From Aptenodytes patagonicus (Eukaryota > Chordata > Aves > Sphenisciformes > Spheniscidae), in the NCBI RefSeq assembly GCF_965638725.1, contig NC_134949.1:44916151-44980150 (forward strand): 64,000 nt of DNA, written 5' to 3'. Both the position numbers and the translations under genes were made by a program. How positions within the stretch are numbered: position 1 is the first letter of the stretch; every line of letters starts with the position of its first letter. This document shows, piece after piece, positions 46,401-58,400 of the stretch. The notes under the pieces are model-generated. The model had not been told where the DNA came from, did no database searches, and worked only from the letters and a program-made list of their open reading frames with translations.

Positions 46401-49400
46401 GACTGAGTGTCTGAGCCCAGCTGCTGGGGACATCCACCTTGTACCTATGTCTGTAAGTATTCTCACTAGTGGGCCTCCATTCTCAGCTGGAGAGGGGAGC
46501 AGGATGACGCCTTTGGTGCTGTCTGTGTTAGTGCCAGTGCTCTGAGTGTCTGTCTGTGATCAGTGTGGCCGGCCACGTATATGTGTATATATGTGGTGTA
46601 TGTGTGCTCTGTGTGCGTGTGCATGCTGGAAACACAGCTTCAGCCTTGCTGCTGGTTGGAGCTGGGGACATGGCCTCTCAGGCTGTTGGATCTGGCATGT
46701 TGTATTTTCCTCTAACAGGTCCCTAATGTGAAAAAATAAAGTATAGTAGATGCGATCGAAAACATTCATAGGAGGGCAGCAAGTGTGATCAAAGATATGT
46801 AATGTTTTGCATTTAAAGAACAGCTGAGCTAAAACTGATACAGGAACAATGATGTAATGTAAAATCATTTGTGAGAGGATAAGTCATGGAGAGGTAATTA
46901 TGGAGTGAGTAAGAAATGATAATTCACTGACATTTCCTTTACGAGAACTAAGGACTTGAAACTAGAAGAGAGCAAGTAGAAAACAAGCAAAAGGAAATGG
47001 TTGTTTATTAAATTTATAGATGAGTTACAGAACTGGCCACATGATATTTTGTGTGATGATTGTGGTCATAGGTTCAAGCAGAGACTGAAGACATTCATAA
47101 AAGAGGAATCTGCTGAGGTTTACTAAATTCACAGAAATCACCTTTGGCTCAGGAAATCCTTGGGCTGCAAACTGCAGTCTGGGAGATTACTGAAGGGAAT
47201 TATCACTCTGTGCAAGTCTTGCTTTTCTGTAGATGTATGCTTTTGGCCACTGTTGAATACAAGATACTGTGCTTGTGGGGACTTCGGTCTCAGCCCAGTA
47301 TGTTAGCTCTTATACTGACATTTATTTTCTTGAGGAATTGTCCGTTTTTGAGGAACTCCACATCAGTGATGTCAGAACTGTGGTAAGTAGCATTACAGAG
47401 CAGCAAGCAGTTTGGCTCTGGATCCTGTGGATAACGGAAGTCCCTATACACATTGCCGCAGTGCTATTAGTCTGTGTGTCCTTGAGATAAGCAAGGACAT
47501 GACATAAGTTTTCTGGAGTTTTTATTGCATTCTGATGACATGAGTCCTGTATGTATTTAAAATGTATTTTAAAAGTAATGCATTTTTTTTATTGTCACAC
47601 AGTACCAGGTGCAGTTAAATATCTGAACTATAGCAGAGACTCTGAATCGGTAACTGTTACCTGGCCACCAGCCCAAAATATGTTTGATGGATATTTTATT
47701 TCAATAAACAGTAAGGTCTTCAACGAGGAGAAAATGTTACCTTCTGGTATAAGGTATGAGGATTACATTTAAAAGATAACTGACATGAACTCAAAACAGA
47801 TGTTTCACTGTATATTTAAAATAAGTAGCCTGCAGTGTTACTTATATGTGAGATATATTTGATGTTTTAGTTGATATACATTACTATACCCATGTGAAAA
47901 AAGATCATTTTAAGAATTGCATTTTTTAACAAATTACAAATCTCATATGATGTGTTTGTGCAAAGAAAAGCAAACAAAATACTGCATGGAGTGAGTACCA
48001 GTAGAACCTGTGTGTCATTCTGGATGTTTAATTTAATCTTTTAAGACTTTCTAGTACTTGAACTTGCTGTGAACCATAGTGTGATGCATCCTATTTAAGA
48101 TTTTATCATACTAAAATAGTTTTTGACTGACAGCATATACACATGTATACACACATAATGTATAAATAATATCCATAATACTATAAAGAATTAACATATG
48201 AAGATACATGCATTTTTAAAATCCTGAAGAACACAATCTCTTTTTTTAATCTTTGTAGAATGTACAAATTTGAGAGTCTTCTGCCAGGCACTGATTACTT
48301 AATCAGTATTGTGACAACCAATGGATTAAAAAGAAGTCACCCCACCATCCTCCAGATTAGCACCTGTACGTTCATGGTTTATTAATAACTTTTCATGATT
48401 TCAGATAATTAGGGTTGTTACATTTTAAGGTATTGTCTAAGAAAAGCTATTCCTTATTAAATCAATGCATCTTAACAATGGCTGGATTAACGTATGTATG
48501 TCTTTCTTTTCAATCTAAACATCCTTGAAAGTTACTAAGTAAATAAAAGCTTTTAAAACACAAACAAGTTTCCTCTGTAGTTAACGGGATTCTGCCAGTA
48601 ACTGAATCAGCAGTAATATTAGGATGATACAACTTTTCGATAAAAATTTACAAACACTGATTTTATTTCTGATTCTATTGCTAATATGTAGAGGTGAATT
48701 TAATTTATTTTATAGTCTTCTTAAGTACAAAATGAAATCTGTTTCTACACTGAACTATAAAATAATTAATTACAGCAGTGTCTTCTGTAGATGTTAATTT
48801 CCTTCAAATTAATATAGATTATTTTGATACTAATTTTTGCATCCACTCCTGTCTTTACCTCAGATCCTGATCCACCGTCAGATTTACAGGTGTTTGGGCA
48901 AGAAGAAAATACAGTCTATTTTTCTTGGAAACTACCAAGAGGAGGATTTGATATGTTTCAGGTAAGATAAGAATGGGAAGAAACCAATGCAATCCTTTAC
49001 TTTTTAAAATTTTTTTTTAAATTTCTCAATGAAATTATCATCCTGTATGTACTGCAAACCGAACACTAAATATTTGTCTTTATAACCCACATAAGTATGG
49101 GAGGGAAATACTGCTATGGGAGAAGATCAGCTAAATACGTATTTCATATGACATAACAATTTTTTTAAAAGATTGTAAAATTATGCTTTTAAAAGCTTTC
49201 AAAAACTGATTTTTCAGCTAGTGTGCAAAAACAGTTTACAGATCAAGGGTTGAATGCAACTGCAATGCAATTTTTTTTCTTAGCTTTCCGAACTTGTAAT
49301 ACAAATTAATTTCATTAAACTGCAAAATAAAAAATTCATTCTGTGTAGAAGGATTAGATCCTTCTATATGTTTTCTTTAGAAAGTTCCAGAGTAAAACTT

Positions 49401-52400
49401 TCTTTTTTAAATGTAGAAATTTACAAGACAAAACTGCAAACATTTGACACCTCCCATACCCTCCCGACCTTGGGCACTAAGTAGTTTAGTGGTAGGCTGA
49501 AACTGGACATACGTAAGAAAAACAGTGAATGTTTTTTCTGAATTTGTTTAATCCTTTATACTTCACAATTTCGTTATGCCCTGTTTGAAAGAGTACACTT
49601 TTTTATTTTAAACCTGGTATTCTTTAGGTTCTTGTGGTATTAGAAATAGCTAGTACTTCCCTATTCAGCATACCCATACCTTTCATGATTTTATAAGCTT
49701 TAATTTCTCAGTTGTCTTTTGTGCAGCATTCATATGTGGAAGCTGTTTTACATCTCTTATTATTTTTTTCTTTAATTTTTCTAAGCCTTTGATATCCTTC
49801 TTGAGATTGGGTGTTCACCTAGGATGTGGGCACATAATGGAGTTATCAAAAGGTTAATAGTGTTTTCTGTTTTGCTTCCTATTCTTTTCCTAGGCAATAA
49901 CATGCTGCCTACCTTTCTGACTACTGTCAGACTTTTTAAAAAAACCTCTTCTGTGGACATTTCAATTTGAGACAGCTCAATTTGACTCAAAATTCATAGT
50001 TCATTAACAATTATTCTGGTGTGGGAACATCCTTGACCATTGAAACAAATAATTCAGTTACTGTTTCTCATATGGACTTGTCTATACTGAGTGCTCACTT
50101 TGTACTTTGGTCAGCTAGTGGCCTCTCCAACACCCAGATAAGCTTATTGTGTGTTTAAATTATTGTTTTCATTAGTTGTTTTACCATTTTCAGTTTGCTC
50201 TTCAGTCTCTTTTGACCTGCTGACCTGTGTTTCTGCTCTGCCCTGCTTCCCTGTGCTTCTTAGAATTATAGAATCATAGAATGGTTTGGGTTGGAAGGGA
50301 CCTTAAAGATCATCTAGTTCCAACCCCCCTGCCATGGGCAGAGACACCTTCCACTAGACCAGGTTGCTCAAAGCCCCATCCAACCTGGCCTTGAACACTT
50401 CCAAACACAGGGCATCCACAACTTCTCTGGGCAACCTGTTCCAGTGCCTCACCACCCTCATAGCGAAGAATTTCTAAATCTGCCCTCTTTCAGTTTAAAG
50501 CCATTACCCCTTGTCCTATCATTACATGCCCTTGTAAAAAGTCCCTCTCCGGCTTTCTTGTAGGCCCCCTTCAGCTACTGGAAGGCTACTATAAGGTGTC
50601 CTCAGAGCCTTCTCTTCTCCAGGCTGAACAACCCCTACTCTCTCAGCCTGTCTTCATAGGCGAGATGCTCCAGCCCTCTGATCATCTTCGTGGCTCTCCT
50701 CTGGACTCGCTCCAACAGGTCCATGTCCTTCTTATGTTGGGGGCCCCAGAGCTGAACGCAGTACTGCAGGTGGGGTCTCATGAGAGCAGAGTAGAGGGGC
50801 AGAATCACCTCCCTCGTCCTGCTGGCCACGCTTCTTTTGATGCAGCCCAGGATACAGTTGGCTTTCTGCACTGCAAGCGCACATTGCCAGGTCATGTTGA
50901 GCTTCTTATCAACAAACACCCCCAAGTATTTCTCCTCATGGCTGCTCTCAATCCGTTCTCCGCCCAGCCTGTATTTGTGCTTGGGATTGCCCCGACCCAG
51001 GTGCAGGACCTTGCACTTGGCCTTGTTGAACTTCATGAGGTCTGCATGGGCCCACCTCTCAAGCCTGTCAGGGTCCCTCTGGATGGCATCCCTTCCCTTC
51101 AGTGTGTTGATCGCACTACACAGCTTGGTGTCGTCGGCAAACTTGCTGAGGGTGCCCTCAATCCCACTGTTCATGTCACCAACAAAGGTGTTAAACAGTG
51201 CCGGTCCCAATACAGACCCCTGAGGCACGCCACTCATCACTGGTCTCCACTTTGACATCGAGACGTTGACTGCAATTCATTGAGTGTGACCACCCAGCCA
51301 ATTCCTTATCCACCGAGTGGTCCATCTGTCAAATCCATGTCTCTCCAAGTTAGAGACAAGAATGTCGTGCAGGACAGTGTCAAATGCTTTGCATAAGTCC
51401 AGATAGATGATGTCAGTTGCTCTTCCCTTATCCACCAATGCTGTAACCATGTTGTAGAAGGCCACCAAATTTGTCAGGCACGATTTGCCCTTAGTGAAGC
51501 CATGTTGGCTGTCACCAGTCACCTCCTTATTTTCCATGTGCCTTAGCATAGTTTCCAGGAGGATCTGCTCCATGATCGTCCCAGGCACAGAGGTGAGACT
51601 GACTGGCCTGTAGTTCCCCAGGTCTTCCTTTTTTCCCTTTTTAAAAATGGGGGTTATGTTTCCCCTTTTCCAGTCAGTGGGAACTTCTCCGGACTGCCAC
51701 GACTTCTCAAATATGATGGATAGTGGCTTAGCAACTTCATCCACCAGTTCCCTCAGGACCCACGGGAGTCCTGAGGGACTTGACATCTCATCAAGTCCCA
51801 TGTGCACCTTCAGTGGGCAGTTCTTCATTCTCCCAGTCCCTGCCCTTGCCTTCTGCAACTTGGGCAGTGTGGCCTGAGCACTTGCCAGTGAAGACTGAGG
51901 CAAAAAAGTCATTGAGTACCTCCGCCTTCTCCATATCCCGGGTAACCAGGTCTCCCGTTTCCTTCCAGAGAGGGCCCACATTTTCCTTAGTCTTCCTTTA
52001 ATCACCGACGTACCTATAGAAGCTTTTCTTGTTGCCCTTGACGTCCCCTTGACGGCCAGTTTAGTTCTATCTTAAGTTAGCTTGCATGAATTGGACAAGT
52101 TTATAGTTTTTATTTTTCTTGTTTTGACACGATCTCCAGTTTGTAAGGATATCTTTTCTTAAAGTAATCCTCTTTACTGTTCAAATGGTTTTGCTATTTG
52201 TACATTCCCTCTACAAACTTTTTGAGTGGTGTATTATGTATTAAAGTTGCATTTCAATGTTTTTCATACCATGACACTTTTGGGTGCTCCTCATAATTTC
52301 CTTTTAATTTGTTTGATCATTTTTAAGTATTTCTCCTTTTCTAATTAAATGTCATTATGCTGGATTTATTCTTACAAAGAAGCTGAGTTCCAATATTTCA

Positions 52401-55400
52401 TGGTTGGTATTACAGAGTGGCTCTTCAGCATTTGTATTTTGAACCACATCCTTTGCAATGCTTAGCACAAAATCTAGAGTTATTTCTGTTCTTTCAGTTC
52501 TCTGGTCAGAAACAATCCAGTATGACATTAAATACTTCGTCTGTGGATCATGTTTCACTACGACATTCAACCAGTCTCTCTTTTGTACCCTGTCTTTTGC
52601 AGTCTGTCTTGTATTATCCTTTGCATTTTGCAGTCACTGTATGAACATGGTCACGCGGTCAATAAAACTTTGCGATAGTAAACTGTTCTTTAGACATGTA
52701 ATTTGAATCAGTAAAGATTTCAAGGTATACTCTTGTACGGTTAACTTACTTGACTAGGATATTCTTTAGTATGTAGCACTACCGTGAGACAAAGTACTTT
52801 GCTTTAATGGTCTTGCACAGTTTATACTCCAATATTACAGTGTCCAATTCTTTTCCTCCCCCTTCCCCATGACTTCGATTATATCCTTACCTAAAACTTG
52901 AAATCTGAGTATTCTTAGTATAGTTTCTTGACATTTCTTCTCTCTTCGCTAGTGTAAAGCTGCATTGATCTGAATGAATAAGAGTAGCTGGTTAACCTAC
53001 CACAGCACAATTTGCTGATGTAGCCTGGAGTATTTTTACAAATTTTAAAATTAAATTCAATTCTCTTGTTCATGTTTTGAACCAGTTCAGATATACTTTT
53101 GTATGTGGTCAGGTTATTTTTACCATCCTGTGGAAAGTAATTGTCATCTGTAATATTGATCTTTATGGCACAGTATTATTGTTCGGCATCTCATAGAGCA
53201 AGCAGCCACATTAGACAGTGCTTTGTCTGAATAAATGAGCTTATCTGTAAATCTTTAATGAGATAGGCTTCAGTAGACTGGTTGCTTGGTAAGGTGCACC
53301 TGCATAAAAGGGATCATTTTACTAATCATTTAAAATTAATTATCCCAGCTCACCAACTTTCTATGCAATATATTGTCGTTTGTAGAGTGAAGAGTGCACA
53401 AAAGGTACTTTCCTAACTTGTTTGTACTAGATGTAAATCTTTAATCTATAGCTTTGCTTCTAGCATTTTGCAGTGCTGTAATTCTAATAAGGTGATGACA
53501 GTCTCCAAGATTTAGTGTGTATTAACAGGTACTGTGCTGCTAAAATATACAGAGGGGAATTGGATCGTTCCTCCCCAGATGAACAGCAGCTAAACCAAAG
53601 TGCTTTCAGGTCACTGCAATGTGTAGAATATCCCTCTTCTGTTGGAGGAAATAACGGGTGGCAAGACAGGACATACTGATGTAGGCAGTTGCAAACCTTC
53701 TTGATCTCTTAGTACTAACTGGCACGCCTGAGAAACCCATGTGTGCGTGCTGGAGATGCTTGTCTAGAGCCCTCCTCCGCAGGGCAGACACAGTGTGCAT
53801 CTCGCCTTTCACTAGTGCAGGTATGAAACAGCCTGCAGTAACAGTTTTCTATGTCCACAGAAAGGACTATCACAGGAATTTGTTTTCTCACCTTAGAGTT
53901 GTCTGGGAGGTCAAAAGGAATCCTCAGAGCCTCTAGGGGTTAAGTGCCCAAATTTCAATTACTTGGTATCTCCAGCACTTTTATTCTCTGCAGTGGCTCT
54001 AAACAAGTGAGTTTTCAAGGTATACCAGTGAGCAGAGTTGAGTGGCTAATTCCTTGGGACGCTTTCCAGAATCTCAGCTCTGAAGAGCGCATGGGTGTTT
54101 TTTGGTTCATTGGTTTTGTTTGGGTTTTGTTTTTTTTTTTTTTTTGCCAGAAAGGTACAGAGATTTTGGAAGCGTCTCCATTTTAGAATGAAAAAAAAAT
54201 TATCTCATCCTGTTGATCAATCCTTAGGCTGCTCTTCTACTCCTGGGCTATTCTCATTCTTTCTATCTTGTAGTTAATTGTACAGCTCATCAGTACAGCT
54301 GTGTGACTGAGCAGTCAGAGTACACTTTATTATCCTTCCTCCAAGAGCAAAAACATGTCACCTGTAAACCATGACTTAACTTCGCTTCCTCCGTCTACTT
54401 TTAAAGATTAAAGTCACTGCTTTCACCACTGGGCTATTAAGGAATCTTAGAGCAAGTAGTAGATCAACCTTGTGGAACATAATATAAAACAAGCCATAGT
54501 CTTGATTTTTTTGTCTTTAAAATGTGAGGGATATTGTAAATATTTTTATATAAACAGGTAGTTTGAATCTCTGAACATTAGTTTTATGAAGTGAAATAGT
54601 CTGATATAAGAAATTACTTTTTGTCCATAGCTTTCATATTGTCTGATGAATAATGAAAAGCTGCTTACCAGAACAGTTTATGACAGCAGAGCTGTAGTGA
54701 AAAATCTGGCCCCTGGGACAGAATACTTGTTTCGGTTAAGGACAGTTAAAGGCTTGGATTCCTCTGTGGCTGTGGAGAAAAAAGTCATCACAAGTAAGGA
54801 AATACCTTATAACTTGTCTTTTTTTTCTTTTTGAAAAACAATAAATGTTCAGACATTTAAATCATTGTATGTAAGTGACTGAAAAGGGTCACACAGTTCA
54901 AAATGAAAACTTAACTTGAGGGAGCAAGTTCTGCTTCCTCTTGTGGGAGTTGTTTAAACAGGAGCCTTCAACTTGCTGGGTTGAAGTTGAGCAGTCTAGA
55001 CATAGTTGCAGATATCTGTTTGAAAAAAGAGGTGGACTCACAAAATTCTTGCAGTTCTAGCAAAACAAGATCTTGCCAGAATAACATCCTATACTTTAAG
55101 ATTTGCCTTGCATTTTGTTTACAATTGTTTCTGCATCTCTTGAATTCCTGCAAGCCCATGGTTTAAGATTGGAGGATTGTTCTTGTACAAGGCCACAGAA
55201 TGGTTAAAAGAGTAAGAGGATTTTCCAATGCTCCTGTGATACAGCATAAAAAGAGGAGACTTGGTGGCAGAGATTTGAAGGAATAGATTTATATTGGATT
55301 CTGGACTGCCAAAGCAGATAAAGAGCAGCTAAGTGTAGTCAGAAAATAAATCAACTCCCAGGTTTATACAAATGCATGTCATAGACCTCCTCCCTCCTTT

Positions 55401-58400
55401 GATGGATTTTCTGTGGCTTGTTTGGATTACAACTCCTTAACCCAGCTAATAGTCAAGGAGGCCCTGCACTTAGTTATTCAAAGATGAGTGGTGAATCTCT
55501 GAAAAAAACCAGACCTAGTCCTGCAGATTCTTTTTAATGAGAAGTGCGGCAGAATAATCATCATCATGGTCCTGAAGGTGCTTTTTATCCTCAAGCAAAT
55601 ACTTTCAAGAGTATTGTGGATGACTCCAGTATATGGCTAGATTATGGAGAGATTACTCTATCATTTTATTGGCAAACCTTTAGAATTTTTTTCATGCTGA
55701 ATAATCCAGCCCTTAATGGGATTATGGTAATTAGTATTTTTCAGAAAGCTTTAAGCAAGATAAATCAATAATCTGGAAGACTCATTTTTAGGAGGACTGG
55801 AAACATTTTTCCTTTCTAACTGCAGCTGTGCTGCACAGCTTAATGGAGGTGCTATTTGTAAATAATCATCTGTGATTTTAGGAATCTTACTATAACCAAA
55901 AGGAATATTTAAAAAGGAAAAAAGGGGTAATCACGGAGACTATGTGATTTACTGTATCCCTAAGTTAACATATAAACAGTTTTCTGAAATTATATGGCCT
56001 ATGATGTATTTTAGAAAACTTTTAACTGAATAAAATCTCTACTTCTGTTTACAAAGTGTTCAATTCTCATTCTGTTTCACCAGTGAGCAATGTTACTGTT
56101 CTTACATAAGATCTGATAAGTCTGGAATTCTCTTCCATAAATTACACAGTGCACACAGGAGGTACAGCCCTAGGTTTTACTCTGTGCAGCATAATGGCAC
56201 TGTTTACTATATATCCATACAAACATACTTCTAAAATTTGTATGAGTATTTCATGATGCTGTGAACCCTCAAATCATTTAAATAAAAAACATTTATTTTT
56301 AAAAGATGGTACTTTTCTTATATTTTAAGGACTATGCATTAAATTTTTCTTTATTAATCTGAATAATTTTTACTGTAGAACCAGCTGGGATATGCGGTCT
56401 GGCATTAAAAATGGTAAATACTTCCTCTGCCACTTTAATGTGGAATCCAACCAAGACTAACTTCACTTCTTATAAAGCATCTTTATCAAACAACACCTTT
56501 ATAAACAAGTTCAGCATTCCAGGAGCACTGACTGACTTGAGTGTTACAGACCTGACTGCTGGGGGCATTTATAATTTCACACTGCAAAGACTAAGAGGAA
56601 ATATTGAAGGAGCTTCTGCTTCCATTGAAATTGTAACAGGTCTGTATGGTTTCTTGCTTTCTCTCCTTGCCAGTGAATGGTAGCTGCCAATAACAGTGCA
56701 CGTTTAGCTTTGTACATCTCACTTTGTAGAATAACATTGGAATTTCAAGAGATCTTGCATGTAATAGTTTGCTGTGGTTGTGGACATACATTACTTATAC
56801 ACTATTCTACCTGCATGTAGTGATATGCTACCAGAAACATAATTTCTTTAGTGGTGCTGCGTTTCTCTTGACCATTTTTAGTATTTTCATTATTTTTCAG
56901 GTCTTACCCTGTGAAGAGTTATGCACAAGCTGAGTTTTACCTTATCTGATTTCAGTAGGTTTTTTGCAGTGAGTGAAGTTAAACAGGTTAAAAAATGTTT
57001 GCAGAGTTAAGGCTTTAGATTGTAATCTACTCCATTCAAGGACTGTTTCTTATTAGATTTGTGATTACAACTTAATGGGGTAAAATCTCAATCTTGACAC
57101 GTCTGCAGTTTACTGTAATGTAATAATGTAAAATAGAGATGAAATTTAAGAGCAGAAAGATGCACCAGAACTACCTCAACCAATTTCTTTTACTACTTTC
57201 TTATACTACTTTTTATAGGGTTTTTTGTGGCAATGACATGGTGGTATGAGAGAGACCTGAGAAGTGTTGGAAGTTGTAATTGATTGACTACTTTGACCAA
57301 ATGTCATGACATTTGTATGTCTGCTTTTGGGATCAGTGCTTGACAAACTGTTGGTGCTTCTACCTTAGTCAGGGGGACTGAAGCAGGAGGTCAAAGAGAG
57401 CCTTTAAAATAAAGTGACGTAGGGGTGAAAATCCTCACATTTGTTTCGAAGTAATGTCTTGATGGTAAAATTAATAAGAAAAAATCTTGTATGTCTTTTA
57501 AAGGTTAAATGAGGACTGCAATGCTATAATACTTTAATTGCAAGTAATATTTTTTTCTAATACAGGGAAGATTTAAGTCAGTTTGGTTGACCTAATTGTG
57601 CTTCCTTTTACTTAAATGTATTGAGATTGCATTGCCATGCTGAGCCTGCTGGTTTCTAATGGTTAATTTTTGGAAAATTAACATCATGTTGTATTTTGCA
57701 CTCCATATTCACTGATGTATCTATTCAACCTCAACTAATTTTCAATCCACTCACTCAGAATACATATTGGAGACATTAAGTAGTATTTTTGTAGGTGAAA
57801 TTGTGAAATTTACAGCAAATTGTTCCGACTATGCTATACACAAATATACTGGCTATATACTTTATACAAATATGCTGACCACTGCTGGTAAGTGTGTATG
57901 CAGGTGCATGAAACAGAGAGGAGGACTGTAGAAGAGCAGGTGCAATGAGGCTCGAGTGAACCTCGAATGTATATGAACTCACATATACATTCCCTAATGA
58001 TGTGGTTAAATCTGCAGGAGGGTAGAACTGAGGCTTTTTTTCAGCATCGGTGGGCAGGGTAATTCTCAGTCATGGGATAATAGTAGGAAGAGCATTAGCT
58101 TCATGGAACTAAATTTCTCTTTCCATGAGGACATTTTTATGGTCTCTTCTACCGCTGAGTCAGAACTAATTCAACTGAGGTAAAGAGATTAAGTATTGTG
58201 ATAACTGTACACTCAGAGATTAATCATGGGTCTGTATAAAAAGACCTGTATAAACATAAAATCCAGCTTTAAAGAAAGTTGAGATCCATGGAAATAATAG
58301 TACTGATGATAGCAGTAGGACTTAAAATTTATAAAAGTATACTAAAAGGAAGAAATTACACTCTCAGTTACACTTGCACAGCTCCACATATATTATTAAA

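Noticed and set aside
45477..46437. Several open frames inside the 1.25-kb LTR
   Set aside because: They lie wholly within an LTR bounded by target duplications and share no protein motif.
50596..51255. 219-residue + strand open frame
   Set aside because: Antisense of the CR1 reverse transcriptase, which reads correctly on the minus strand with F-A-D-D.
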